Positions 34,732 to 44,342 are shown, counted from the stretch's first letter. The stretch is DNA of 62,779 bases from Occallatibacter sp. (GCA_017883405.1 JADGNO010000244.1:1-62779), one strand, 5' to 3'. Notes: generated by a model not told the origin, from the sequence alone. Translations and numbers: made by a program.

Positions 34732-36566
34732 TGAATTCAACTTTTTTCTGGAACGAGCAATGGACTGCGGCGCTGGTAAATCATCTTTGGCAGTCCACGA
34801 TTGTGGCGGCACTGGCTCTGCTGCTGACGCTGTCGCTCAAAAAGAACCAGGCACGCGTCCGCTATTGGGTCTGGATGGCTGCGTCGGCAAAGTTTCTGCT
34901 TCCCTTCTCGCTGCTGATGGATGCGGGACAGTGGGCGCGCTCGCTCATTACCGCTCCGATTGCGAAGCCGAGCGTTGCGGCAACAATCGAACAGGTTGCG
35001 CAGCCGTTTCAAGGATCAACAACATTCGACGCGGTGAACACCACGTTGCCCGCGCATGGTGTCGCTTTGCTGCCGACTATTCTTTTGGCTGCTTGGCTTT
35101 GCGGCGTGTTGCCGATCGCCGTGCGATGGGCTCGGGCATGGATGCGCATCCGGGAAGTAGTGCGCGAGGCGACGCCTGCGGAGATTGTCGCCGATGTGCC
35201 GGTTGCGGTAAGCGTGCCGGTACTTTGCTCCGCGGCCTTGCTGGAGCCGGGCGTGTTCGGCTTTCTGCGTCCCGTATTGCTGCTGCCGAAGGGCATTCTC
35301 GAACGGCTGCGGCCTGCGCAACTGCGGGCGATCGTGGCGCATGAGATGTGCCATGTGCGGAGGCGAGACAATCTTACCTTTGCGCTGCACATGATTACGC
35401 AGGCGGTGTTCTGGTTCCATCCGCTGACATGGTGGATTGGCGCGCGGTTGATTGAAGAGCGCGAGCAGGCATGCGACGAAGCGGTGCTTGAGGCGGGCGG
35501 CGAGGCGGAGGTTTACGCCGAGGGGATTTTGAGTGTTTGCAAGTTCTACGTTGAGTCGCCACTGGCGTGCGCGGCGGGTGTGAGCGGTGCGGATTTGAAG
35601 CATCGCATTGCGCGGATTATGACTGCGCCGATAACGCACCAATTGAATTTGACCAGGAAGCTGCTGCTGGGCGCTGCGGGATTTGCGGCGGTGGCGTTGC
35701 CACTTTCGCTGGGGCTGGTGCGCTCGGTGCTGGCGGAGGAGCGGGCAGAAGATACTGCGGCGAGACTGCCGAAGTTCGAGGTGGCGTCGATTAAGCCGCA
35801 TCAAGCTTCTGACATTATGCGGATGGGAATGCGCATGTCACCGGATGGCGTTTCGGTTTCAGGACTGCCATTGAGTAATCTGCTCTTCCTTGCCTTCGGA
35901 CTTTCAGAGGATCGAATTTTGGACGAACCGGCTTGGGCAAAATCAGACCGCTTCGATATCGAAGCTAAGGTTGAACCTGCCGATGTGCCAAGACTGAAGG
36001 AGATGACGCTCAATGAACGTTGGGCAATGATGATTCCGATTCTCCAGGAGCGCTATGGATTGAAGTTTCATCGCGAGACGAGAGACCTGCAGGTATATAC
36101 GCTCGTAGTGTCAAAAAGCGGATCAAAGATGCAACCAGTGCAAACCGACGCTCCGGATTCGAAGGGTGGCACGGGACGCGCCATGATGCGCATGTCGTCG
36201 GAAGGCATGACGCTTGAGGCTCATGGCGCTTCGATGGAATCGTTGGCCCATGCGATTGCGCAACAGCTTGGCGGCACGGTCGTCGATAAGACAGGTTTGA
36301 CCGGCAGATACGATTACAACTTGAAATGGGCTACTGGTCCGGGGACTGGTTCGATGGGATCGACAGGCATCATGGCACTGCAGGCTGGTCCTCCAATCAT
36401 GGGCGCCGGCCAAAGTGGTGCATCGGCTGGAGGAGAACCGACAGCGAGCGCAGAGCCGCCGCTCCCCACGGCGCTGCAGGAGCAGCTTGGGTTGAAGCTT
36501 GTTTCGCAAAAGGAGCCGGTGGAAGTGGTTGTAATCGATCACATCCAACAGCCCTCGCCTAACTAG
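34731..36566 (+). CDS. BlaR1-like M56 metalloprotease with a C-terminal TIGR03435 sensor domain
   Basis: This 611-residue membrane protein is built like BlaR1 up to about residue 335. It has N-terminal membrane helices, then the M56 zinc protease loop with HEMCH (His204, Glu205, His208) and the Glu-rich EEREQACDEAV at 242-252 that should supply the third ligand. A last membrane helix follows at about 309-330. In place of the penicillin-binding sensor it carries a TIGR03435 domain from about 348: KFEVASIKPH, LPLSNLLFLAFGLSEDRI, YGLKFHRETRDLQVY, VVDKTGLTGRYDYNL, and the terminal ALQEQLGLKL...PSPN. AAGGAG precedes ATG 34731. The sensor should face the periplasm, and its ligand is unknown. Confidence 0.9.
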   Translation: MNSTFFWNEQWTAALVNHLWQSTIVAALALLLTLSLKKNQARVRYWVWMAASAKFLLPFSLLMDAGQWARSLITAPIAKPSVAATIEQVAQPFQGSTTFDAVNTTLPAHGVALLPTILLAAWLCGVLPIAVRWARAWMRIREVVREATPAEIVADVPVAVSVPVLCSAALLEPGVFGFLRPVLLLPKGILERLRPAQLRAIVAHEMCHVRRRDNLTFALHMITQAVFWFHPLTWWIGARLIEEREQACDEAVLEAGGEAEVYAEGILSVCKFYVESPLACAAGVSGADLKHRIARIMTAPITHQLNLTRKLLLGAAGFAAVALPLSLGLVRSVLAEERAEDTAARLPKFEVASIKPHQASDIMRMGMRMSPDGVSVSGLPLSNLLFLAFGLSEDRILDEPAWAKSDRFDIEAKVEPADVPRLKEMTLNERWAMMIPILQERYGLKFHRETRDLQVYTLVVSKSGSKMQPVQTDAPDSKGGTGRAMMRMSSEGMTLEAHGASMESLAHAIAQQLGGTVVDKTGLTGRYDYNLKWATGPGTGSMGSTGIMALQAGPPIMGAGQSGASAGGEPTASAEPPLPTALQEQLGLKLVSQKEPVEVVVIDHIQQPSPN

Positions 36567-36738
36567 GGCGGCGACTTGTAGGCGTGCGCATTATTTTCCT
36601 GAAAATTCCTTCCCCTTTAGGGAAACAAATAGGCATGTCGAAACGTACATAGGGGTGTATTCTGCTCGCGGAATATAAATATGGGGGTGGTTTGTGCCTT
36701 GGAATGCCCTATGGCCGGCCGCAGAAGAGGATCGACAA

Positions 36739-37962
36739 ATGATGGAAGTAGTTGCTGAGAGAAAACCCAACTATCGCAGGCGGGTTTTGCTGGGAATCGT
36801 ATGCCTTGGCGGCGGTTTGCTTACCTCCCTGTGCAGCGCACAAGCGCCGGCTGCCAACCCCGCCCCAGCCGCGGATGCTACGCACAAGATTGATGATACC
36901 TGGCAAGGGACGCTGCACATTCCGGAGGCGAATCGTGATCTGCGGATTGTACTGAAGATAACCAAGGGCAATGACGGTGTTCTGAAAGGCATTTGGTACA
37001 GCATCGACCAGAGCGGGCAGGGTATCCAGACCGCAACCATGAGCTTTCAGGATGGAGTATTGAAATATACGTCCCAAATCATCGAGCGCACCTATGAGGG
37101 CAAGATGTCGGCGGACGGGAGGTCGATTTCGGGAACGTGGATGGAAGGTGACAAGCCTGTTTCGATGCTATACGAACGCGCGACACCGGCAACTGAATGG
37201 ACAATTCCGCCGCCTCCGCCGCCAGTGGTGCCAATGGTAGCAGACGCAAACCCGAGTTTCGAAGTTGCAACTATTAAACCGAGCGAGCCCGACAAGCCCG
37301 GCAAAGGAATCACGGTACGGGGCACTCGATTCATGACGCGCAATACAACGTTGAACGATTTGATCGCATTCTTCTATGGCGTTCAGCAGAAGCAAATTGT
37401 CGGTGCGCCGTCGTGGGTTGAAACAGATAAATGGGACATTGAGGGACAGCCCGATGTGCCCGGCACTCCCAACAAAAAACAGATGGAGACAATGGTACAG
37501 AAATTGCTGGCCGATAGATTCCAATTGAAGTTTCATAAGGAATCAAAAGAGCTCTCGGCATATGTTCTGACTGAGTCAAAAACTGGAAACAAGATGACTG
37601 CGGGTGATCAAAAAGCGCAGCTTCCGGGGTTGGGATTCAGCAGCATCTCCCCTGTGTCGCTGACGGTTGTTAACGCTACGATGGGCGATTTTGCGCAGTT
37701 TCTTCAGCAGCTCGTCCTGGACCGGCCGGTAGTGGATCAAACCGCGCTGGAGGGTAAGTGGAATTTCCGTCTGAAGTGGACAGCGGATGAGTCTCAGATG
37801 AGTGGCATGGGGATGAAAGTGCCACCGCCGAGCGATGCTGCGGACGCACCACCGCCTTTATTTACGGCAATTCAGGAACAGATTGGGCTGAAGCTCGATT
37901 CTGGGAAGGCGCAGGTGCCGGTGCTTGTAATCGACAAGGTCGAGAAGCCGTCGGCTAACTGA
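36739..37962 (+). CDS. Secreted TIGR03435 protein with an N-terminal beta-rich domain
   Basis: This 407-residue protein starts at ATG 36739 (GAGGATCG upstream) with a basic region and signal peptide (YRRRVLLGIVCLGGGLLTSLCSAQA). About 45-160 is a separate beta-rich domain (WQGTLHIPEANRDLRIVLKI...YEGKMSADGRSISGTWM) seen in many acidobacterial secreted proteins. A Pro-rich linker (PPPPPPVVP) leads to a TIGR03435 domain: FEVATIKPSEP, IVGAPSWVETDKWDIEGQ, LLADRFQLKFHKESKELSAYVL, RPVVDQTALEGKWNF, and AIQEQIGLKL...KPSAN at the end. It follows the BlaR1-like gene by 172 nt. The function is unknown; the domain resembles the sensor of its neighbour. Confidence 0.85.
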   Translation: MMEVVAERKPNYRRRVLLGIVCLGGGLLTSLCSAQAPAANPAPAADATHKIDDTWQGTLHIPEANRDLRIVLKITKGNDGVLKGIWYSIDQSGQGIQTATMSFQDGVLKYTSQIIERTYEGKMSADGRSISGTWMEGDKPVSMLYERATPATEWTIPPPPPPVVPMVADANPSFEVATIKPSEPDKPGKGITVRGTRFMTRNTTLNDLIAFFYGVQQKQIVGAPSWVETDKWDIEGQPDVPGTPNKKQMETMVQKLLADRFQLKFHKESKELSAYVLTESKTGNKMTAGDQKAQLPGLGFSSISPVSLTVVNATMGDFAQFLQQLVLDRPVVDQTALEGKWNFRLKWTADESQMSGMGMKVPPPSDAADAPPPLFTAIQEQIGLKLDSGKAQVPVLVIDKVEKPSAN

Positions 37963-38138
37963 TTTGGCCTTTGAATGATGAAATGACGAATCGGCGCGAT
38001 TTCTGCTGTTAACGTCGATGCCGGTTCGTTCGTTTCTTGAGATGAGGTCACATTTTTCTCCACGTTTGATAAGTGCGTGTGCGAGATATTCGCGCAGTCG
38101 GGAGCGGAATGCGTCCATCTCACTTTCGAGGCGCCAAT

Positions 38139-39062
38139 ATGATTTACACGCAAATTTCAAGTAAGAGGCAATTAAGCAGAACGATCCGCACAATGATTGC
38201 CGCGGTTGTCTTAGTACCGATGATTGCGTTGCAAACGAGCGCTCAGCAGAATGACTCGGGGAGCGTTTCTACACTGATTCATTCGGCGAAGTTTGAAGTT
38301 GTTTCGATCCATCCTGATGACCCGGATGGGCACCAGATGAGAATTGGAATGACGCCGGACGGAAGGTTTGTTGCGAATGGAATTACGATCAAGCGGCTTG
38401 TCTGCATGGCTTATGGAATTCAGGATTTTCAGTTGGTAGGAGGACCGGCCTGGATCTCGTCGGAGCGGTTTGCGATTCAGGCGAAGACCGAGGGCCAAGT
38501 TGAACAGGAATTGCCAAAGTTGAGTGACGACGAACGATTGCTGGTTGGCAAGCAGATGGTGCAAGCCATGCTGGCAGATCGGCTGAACTTGAAGATGCGG
38601 CCGGAGTCAAAAGAAATGTCGACCCTTGGTATGGTTGTGGCAAAAAACGGGGCGAACCTGCACGAAGCAAAACCCGGCGACGAATATCCCAATGGCTTGA
38701 AGGAAGGCGACGGCAAAGGGCACGCAGGCATGATGCGGTTTAACGGCCATCAGCTTACTGCGCAAGGAGTGAAACTGGACAATCTAGCCACGTTTCTCTC
38801 TGAGCAGCTTCATCAGATTGTGCAGAACAAGTCGGGTCTGGATGGCAAGTACGACTTCAAGCTTGAATGGTCGCAAGAGACAGATCATCCAATGGGGCCC
38901 GGACAAACGAGCGGCGAAGCCGGGAATGCTCTCGCGGATGAGAATTCATCGCCTTCAATTTTTACGGCGATTCAAGAGCAGCTTGGATTGAGATTGGAAC
39001 CACAAAAAAGCGCGGTGGCCGTCTATCTGGTAGAGACAATCGAAAGACCCACTGAAAACTAG
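38139..39062 (+). CDS. Secreted TIGR03435 protein
   Basis: This is the third TIGR03435 protein of the block, 307 residues from ATG 38139 with a signal peptide (TMIAAVVLVPMIALQTSAQQ). The domain fills the mature protein: KFEVVSIHPDDPDGHQMRIG, CMAYGIQDFQLVGGPAWISSERF, MLADRLNLKMRPESKEM, QNKSGLDGKYDFKLEW, and the end AIQEQLGLRL...RPTEN. The frame remains open further 5' to 38073, where other starts are possible. It precedes the Oar-like receptor by 19 nt, so the two are on one transcript. No enzymatic motif is visible. A binding or sensing role in the periplasm is inferred only from the fusion in the BlaR1-like gene. Confidence 0.83.
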   Translation: MIYTQISSKRQLSRTIRTMIAAVVLVPMIALQTSAQQNDSGSVSTLIHSAKFEVVSIHPDDPDGHQMRIGMTPDGRFVANGITIKRLVCMAYGIQDFQLVGGPAWISSERFAIQAKTEGQVEQELPKLSDDERLLVGKQMVQAMLADRLNLKMRPESKEMSTLGMVVAKNGANLHEAKPGDEYPNGLKEGDGKGHAGMMRFNGHQLTAQGVKLDNLATFLSEQLHQIVQNKSGLDGKYDFKLEWSQETDHPMGPGQTSGEAGNALADENSSPSIFTAIQEQLGLRLEPQKSAVAVYLVETIERPTEN

Positions 39063-39081
39063 ACAAGGTTGGAGTGAACGA

Positions 39082-42000
39082 ATGGTGCGGTTGCGCTCGG
39101 TAAAGGTCTTGCTCAGCTGCGCACTCCTGGCTTTGTGCGCCGCCGCTCCTGCGTGGGCGCGGGAGTATCACGGGCAGGTGTTCTATGGCGGCGTGCCGGT
39201 ACCGGGCACCACCGTGACCTTGATGCAGGGAGACAAGCGCTTTACTGCCGTGACGGACCGGCAGGGCCTTTACGAGTTTGCCGATATTGCGGACGGACAG
39301 TGGAAGATCGAGATCGCGATGAGCGGTTTTACCACACTGGACGATACGGTGACGGTGGGAGCTGATGTGCCGCAGCGCCAATGGGATTTAAATATGCTGG
39401 GGCTTGAGCAGATAAAAGCTCAGCCGGAAGTAACTGCTCAGCTGAAAGCGCGGCCTGAGAATTTATCGCCGGCGCCCGGCACCGATGAGAAGAAGAAAAC
39501 CGACGATGCCGCTGTGGCGTCGATGCCGCCTATTCCTGCGGAACAGTCGGCGGAGCAATCGGCCGATGGCGTGCTTATCAGCGGCAGCCAGAACAATGCG
39601 GCAACTTCGCAATATTCGCTTTCGCCGGCGTTCGGTAATCGCAGGCCCGGGCAGAAGGGACAGTACAACGGTGGGCTCGGCTTGATCGCGGACAGTTCTG
39701 CGCTTGATGCGCGGCCTTACTCGCTTACCGGCTTGCAGTCGCCGAAAGATTTCTACAGCCGCATCACGGGAATTGCGACGTTGGGCGGGCCGCTGCGGAT
39801 TCCGCACCTGATGCCTATTGGTCCAAATTTCTTTGTGCAATACCAATGGACGCGTAGTACGGACGCGGCCAATCAGACGGGGCTGGTGCCGGATGCCGCG
39901 GAGCGGAGCGGCGATTTGTCGGGGCTGCGCAATGCGCAAGGACAGCCGATAACGGTTTACAATCCTGCGACTGGATTGCCCTTTGCGGGGAACGTTCCTG
40001 TCAATGCGCAGGCAGCGGCATTGCTTAATCTGTATCCGCTGCCAAACCTGGCCGGCGACACGCTCTACAACTATCAGGCAACGGTGTTGAACAACACGCA
40101 TATCGATGCACTGCAATCGCGAGTGATGAAGAATATTGGCCGGCGCGATCAATTGTATGGCGGCTTTGGCTTTAAAAGTACGCGCGAAGACGACAAGAAT
40201 TTATTTGGATTTGTAGACGATACAAGTTCGCTGGGCATCGATGCGAATATGAATTGGTCGCACCGCTATCGGCACCAGATTTTTGTACTGATGACTTATC
40301 ACCTGACGCGTTTGCGCACAAGCATTGAGCCGGAATTCGAAGGACGCCAGAATGTATCGGGGCAGGCGGGCATCGGCGGCAACAATCAGGACCCGCGGAA
40401 TTGGGGACCGCCGAACCTGACATTCTCGAGCGGAATTTCAGGTCTGGGCGACGCAAACAGCGCTTTCAATCGCAATCGTACGGACGCGATGAACGTAAAT
40501 GTGTCGACTACTTACAGGCGGCACAATTTTATTTTCGGCGGCGATTTTCGGCGGCAGGAGTACAACGTGTTTGCGCAGGAGAATCCGCGCGGAAGGTTTA
40601 CATTTACCGGCGCGGCAACGCAGCGGGGCGGGAGTGCCGCGGGCACATCGACGACTACGGGATCGGATGTTGCCGATTTTCTGCTCGGTATTCCCGACAC
40701 GAGCGCAATATCGTTTGGCAACCCAGATAAATATTTTCGACAGTCGGTGTACGACTTGTATTTCACAGATGACTGGCGGTTGCTGCCTCAGTTGAGCATC
40801 AATGCCGGCGTGCGCTGGGATTATGGCGCGCCTTTGACGGAGCTGTTTGGCAGGCTCGCAAATATTGATGTATCGCAAGGCTTTGCAAATATCGCTCCGG
40901 TTGTCGCCACATCACCGAAGGGGCCGGTTAGCGGAGTGTCGTATCCAACTTCATTGGTGCGGCCGGATAAGAAGGGAATCGGCCCGCGGATTGGAATTTC
41001 GTGGCGTCCGATTCCTGCTTCGACACTGGTTGTGCGGGCAGGGTACGGAATTTATTACGACACGTCGGTTTACCTGGCGGCTACAGATGCGATGGCGACA
41101 CAGGCTCCGTTTGCGACCAGCCTGAGCCAGGCCAACAGCAGCGCATGCCCTTTGACACTTGCAAATGGATTCACGCAATGCATGAGCGCGGCCACGGACA
41201 CATTCGGCCTCGATCCTAATTTGCGCGTGGGTAATGCGCAGATTTGGCAGGTGAGCGTGCAGCGCGACTTGCCATGGGCGCTGGTGGGGTCGGTTGCGTA
41301 CAACGGGACAAAGGGCACTCACGGAATGCAGGAATTTCTTCCGAACACATATCCGATCGGCGGCATCAATCCTTGTCCAACGTGCCAGGTGGGTTTCGTG
41401 TATCGCTTGTCTGGGGGCAACTCAACGCGCAACGCGGGACAGTTGCAGTTACGGCGCAGGCTGCGCAGCGGTTTGACGGCAACGCTTGACTACACATGGG
41501 CGAAGGCGATGGATGACGACTCGCAAGTGGGCGCAGCTGGACACCAGACTGCGACCAGCGCTGCAACGCCGGGTGGCGCGAGCGCTACGAGTGCCTCCAT
41601 CAGTGGGCCGACGATTGCGCAGAACTGGCGCGACCTGCTCGCGGAGCGTTCACTTTCCAATTTCGATCAGCGGCATGTGGTGAGCGCGACCGTCCAGTAC
41701 ACAACGGGCATGGGCCTGGGCCGCGAGCTGATGAGTGGTTGGCGTGGCAGGCTGCTGAAGGAGTGGACTGTGGGCAATCAGCTGACTTTCGGCACGGGAT
41801 TGCCGGAGACGCCGATTTATCTAGCCGCTGTGCCGGGGACGGGCTTTAGCAACACGATCAGACCGAACGCGACGGGAGCACTAGTCTATGGTGGGACTGC
41901 AGGGCAGTTTTTAAATCCCGCCGCGTTTACGGGCCCGAGTGCGGGCGCGTGGGGAACGGCGCGCCGGAATTCAATTACCGGTCCGGACACGTTCAGCATG

Positions 42001-42192
42001 AACTCATCGATGTCTCGCACGATCCGATTGATGAATCCGTTCAACCTTGATGTGCGGGTGGATGCCACGAATGTTTTGAACCGCGGCGTGTTTACGGGCT
42101 GGAATTCGGTGGTGAACAGTACGACCTTTGGGCTGCCCGCGCAGGCCAACGCCATGCGGAGCTTGCAGGTAACTGCGAGGTTGAGGTTTTGA
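39082..42192 (+). CDS. Oar-like TonB-dependent receptor with carboxypeptidase-regulatory domain
   Basis: This 1036-residue outer-membrane protein has a signal peptide (VLLSCALLALCAAAPAWA), then a carboxypeptidase-regulatory-like/CNA-B domain at about 27-110 (GQVFYGGVPVPGTTVTLMQGDKRF...GLYEFADIADGQW). A long Ala/Pro/Glu-rich stretch follows at about 115-165, then a plug and beta-barrel typical of acidobacterial Oar proteins (PASTLVVRAGYGIYYDTS, AGQLQLRRRLRSGLTATLDYTWAKAMDDDS, FDQRHVVSATVQY). It ends with aromatic RLRF. GGAG precedes the ATG. It lies between the TIGR03435 gene and the VWFA gene with minimal spacing. The transported substrate is unknown, and no sugar-degradation gene is close, unlike the second Oar receptor. 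Confidence 0.88.
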   Translation: MVRLRSVKVLLSCALLALCAAAPAWAREYHGQVFYGGVPVPGTTVTLMQGDKRFTAVTDRQGLYEFADIADGQWKIEIAMSGFTTLDDTVTVGADVPQRQWDLNMLGLEQIKAQPEVTAQLKARPENLSPAPGTDEKKKTDDAAVASMPPIPAEQSAEQSADGVLISGSQNNAATSQYSLSPAFGNRRPGQKGQYNGGLGLIADSSALDARPYSLTGLQSPKDFYSRITGIATLGGPLRIPHLMPIGPNFFVQYQWTRSTDAANQTGLVPDAAERSGDLSGLRNAQGQPITVYNPATGLPFAGNVPVNAQAAALLNLYPLPNLAGDTLYNYQATVLNNTHIDALQSRVMKNIGRRDQLYGGFGFKSTREDDKNLFGFVDDTSSLGIDANMNWSHRYRHQIFVLMTYHLTRLRTSIEPEFEGRQNVSGQAGIGGNNQDPRNWGPPNLTFSSGISGLGDANSAFNRNRTDAMNVNVSTTYRRHNFIFGGDFRRQEYNVFAQENPRGRFTFTGAATQRGGSAAGTSTTTGSDVADFLLGIPDTSAISFGNPDKYFRQSVYDLYFTDDWRLLPQLSINAGVRWDYGAPLTELFGRLANIDVSQGFANIAPVVATSPKGPVSGVSYPTSLVRPDKKGIGPRIGISWRPIPASTLVVRAGYGIYYDTSVYLAATDAMATQAPFATSLSQANSSACPLTLANGFTQCMSAATDTFGLDPNLRVGNAQIWQVSVQRDLPWALVGSVAYNGTKGTHGMQEFLPNTYPIGGINPCPTCQVGFVYRLSGGNSTRNAGQLQLRRRLRSGLTATLDYTWAKAMDDDSQVGAAGHQTATSAATPGGASATSASISGPTIAQNWRDLLAERSLSNFDQRHVVSATVQYTTGMGLGRELMSGWRGRLLKEWTVGNQLTFGTGLPETPIYLAAVPGTGFSNTIRPNATGALVYGGTAGQFLNPAAFTGPSAGAWGTARRNSITGPDTFSMNSSMSRTIRLMNPFNLDVRVDATNVLNRGVFTGWNSVVNSTTFGLPAQANAMRSLQVTARLRF

Positions 42193-44342
42193 TGATGCTC
42201 AAGCTTGGTAGATTACCGGCCTTGATAGCACTTGCTGCGAGTTCGGGTTTGTGTGCGCAGCAGGTGGGCGGTAACGCTTTGCCAGCGGGACAGAGCGAGA
42301 CTTTTAAGCTGACGCTGAATTCGCAACTGGTTGTTGAACAAGTGGTGGTGAAGGACAAGAAAGGCGATTTCGTCAATGGGCTGACGGAGAAGGATTTTAC
42401 CGTAACGGAAGACGGAGCGGTACAGACTTTGAAGTTCTGCGAGCATCAGAAATTTTCCGATACGGTGACTCCCCTGCCCCCGCAAAGTGCTGACGAAGAG
42501 AACATAACGATCTACAAAAAGCTGACGCACACGCAGATTGCATCTGAGCCTGCGGACGGCAGCAAATACAAAGACCGACGGCTGATTGCGCTTTATTTTG
42601 ATATGACTTCGATGCCGCCGCCGGATCAGGCGAGGGCTTTGACGGCGGCGCAGACGTTTGTGCGCACGCAGATGACCTCCGCGGACATGATCGCGATTAT
42701 GGAGTTCACCGGCGGCTCAGTGACTGTGCTGCAGGATTTTACCGCTGACCGCAACAAGTTGCTTAGCATTCTGGAGACGCTGATTGTCGGCGAAGGACAG
42801 GGCTCCACAGATTCGATTGATGACTCGGCCAGTGCCGATACCGGCGCCGCGTTTGGGCAGGACGATAGCGAATTCAACATCTTTAATACCGATCGCCAGC
42901 TTTCAGCATTGCAGACGACCGCGAAGATGCTTGAACAGATGCGCGAGAAAAAGGAGCTGGTGTATTTTGCCAGCAATTTGAGCTTGAACGGCGTGGATAA
43001 CATGGCGCAGTTGCACGCCACGATTGATGCGGCTGTGCGTGCCGGCGTGTCGTTTTGGCCGGTGGATGCGCGCGGCCTGGTGGCCAGCGCGCCGCTGGGC
43101 GATGCGACGCAGGCATCGCCGGGAAATGTTGGCATGTATTCAGGTACAGCCGCTGTGGCTGCAGCGGACAGGTTCCAGAAATCGCAGGACACGATGTACT
43201 CGCTTGCCGCGGATACCGGCGGCAAGGCGCTATTCGACAACAATGACTTGACGCGTGGCATTGTGCAGGCGCAGCACGCCATCACCGATTACTACATTGT
43301 TGGCTACTACACCACCAACACCGCGCAGAACGGCAAATTCAGGCGCGTCAAGATCACGGTAGCCGCTCCTGCCGATGCGAACCTGGCCTATCGCGAGGGC
43401 TACTACGCGAACAAGGAGTTTGCAAAGTTTACGACCGTGGACAAGGAACGCCAGCTTGAAGATGCGCTGATGCTGGGCGATCCGATTACAGATCTGACGA
43501 TTGCGATGGAGATTGATTATTTCCAATTGAATCGCGCTGAGTATTTTGTGCCCATCATGGTAAAGATTCCCGGCCGCGAACTGGCGCTGGCGAAAAAGTT
43601 TGGGGCAGAACATACGCTCATCGACTTTGTATGCGAGATCAAAGACCTGGCTGGCGGCTATACGGTAAGCAACGTGCGCGACAACGTTGACGTGAAGCTG
43701 ACCGATGCGACAGCACAGCAACTGGTAATGGTGCCGATTGAATACGACGCCGGATTCTCGCTGCTGCCTGGACGGTACTCCATGAAATTTCTGGCGCGTG
43801 ACGATGAGACTGGAAGGATTGGCACGTATCAGACGGAGTTCACGATTCCGAATTTGAACAAGGAAACTGTGCGCGTGCCGATCAGCTCTGTCGTGTTGAG
43901 CAGCCAGCGCGTTAACACCCGTGATGCGCTGTACAACGCTACGCGCGGCAAAAAACAGAATGAGAACGACCAGAAGAATCCGCTTATACAGGAAGGCCTG
44001 AAGCTGATTCCGAGTGTGACGCGCGTATTCAGCACGGCGCGCGAGATGAATGTTTATCTGCAGGCATATGCCGGCGGCCCGCAGGCTGATGCGACGACGC
44101 CAAAGCCGGCCTCGTCGTTAATTGCGTTTGTGAGTTTATATAAGGATGGCAAGAAGGCGTTCGAGTCTGCACCGCTGGTCGCAATGCCGGAGACGGGCAG
44201 CAAGCTGGGAGTTACGCCGTTCAGTTTTCATCTTTCCCTGGGTAGTCTGGCGGCGGGACGTTACGAGTGCCAAATCAGCGTGCTCGATCCAACAGGAAAG
44301 CGGGTGGCGTTCTGGGTAAATCCGGTAATGCTGGTGAAGTGA
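42192..44342 (+). CDS. VWFA-related secreted protein (TIGR03436 type)
   Basis: This 716-residue exported protein has a signal peptide (LPALIALAASSGLCAQ) and the acidobacterial VWFA-related N-terminal signature VVVKDKKGDFVNGLTEKDFTVTEDGAVQTLKF. The VWA domain at about 125-330 begins RLIALYFDMTSMPPPDQA. The MIDAS DxSxS here reads DMTSM, and TGGKALFDNNDLTRGI and DYYIVGYY come later. The C-terminal 350 residues are beta-rich with no family I recognise. ATG 42192 overlaps the receptor stop (TGATG), so the two are translationally coupled. The partner is probably the Oar receptor or another envelope protein. A terminator is not obvious in the 43 nt before the convergent regulator gene. Confidence 0.87.
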   Translation: MMLKLGRLPALIALAASSGLCAQQVGGNALPAGQSETFKLTLNSQLVVEQVVVKDKKGDFVNGLTEKDFTVTEDGAVQTLKFCEHQKFSDTVTPLPPQSADEENITIYKKLTHTQIASEPADGSKYKDRRLIALYFDMTSMPPPDQARALTAAQTFVRTQMTSADMIAIMEFTGGSVTVLQDFTADRNKLLSILETLIVGEGQGSTDSIDDSASADTGAAFGQDDSEFNIFNTDRQLSALQTTAKMLEQMREKKELVYFASNLSLNGVDNMAQLHATIDAAVRAGVSFWPVDARGLVASAPLGDATQASPGNVGMYSGTAAVAAADRFQKSQDTMYSLAADTGGKALFDNNDLTRGIVQAQHAITDYYIVGYYTTNTAQNGKFRRVKITVAAPADANLAYREGYYANKEFAKFTTVDKERQLEDALMLGDPITDLTIAMEIDYFQLNRAEYFVPIMVKIPGRELALAKKFGAEHTLIDFVCEIKDLAGGYTVSNVRDNVDVKLTDATAQQLVMVPIEYDAGFSLLPGRYSMKFLARDDETGRIGTYQTEFTIPNLNKETVRVPISSVVLSSQRVNTRDALYNATRGKKQNENDQKNPLIQEGLKLIPSVTRVFSTAREMNVYLQAYAGGPQADATTPKPASSLIAFVSLYKDGKKAFESAPLVAMPETGSKLGVTPFSFHLSLGSLAAGRYECQISVLDPTGKRVAFWVNPVMLVK

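Noticed and set aside
35016..35804. A 262-codon open frame on the minus strand
   Set aside because: It is antisense to the BlaR1-like gene. The sense strand has the HEMCH zinc motif and a continuous TIGR03435 domain.
39463..40152. A 229-codon open frame on the minus strand
   Set aside because: It is antisense to the Oar-like receptor gene, Arg-rich, and without a recognisable domain or ribosome site.
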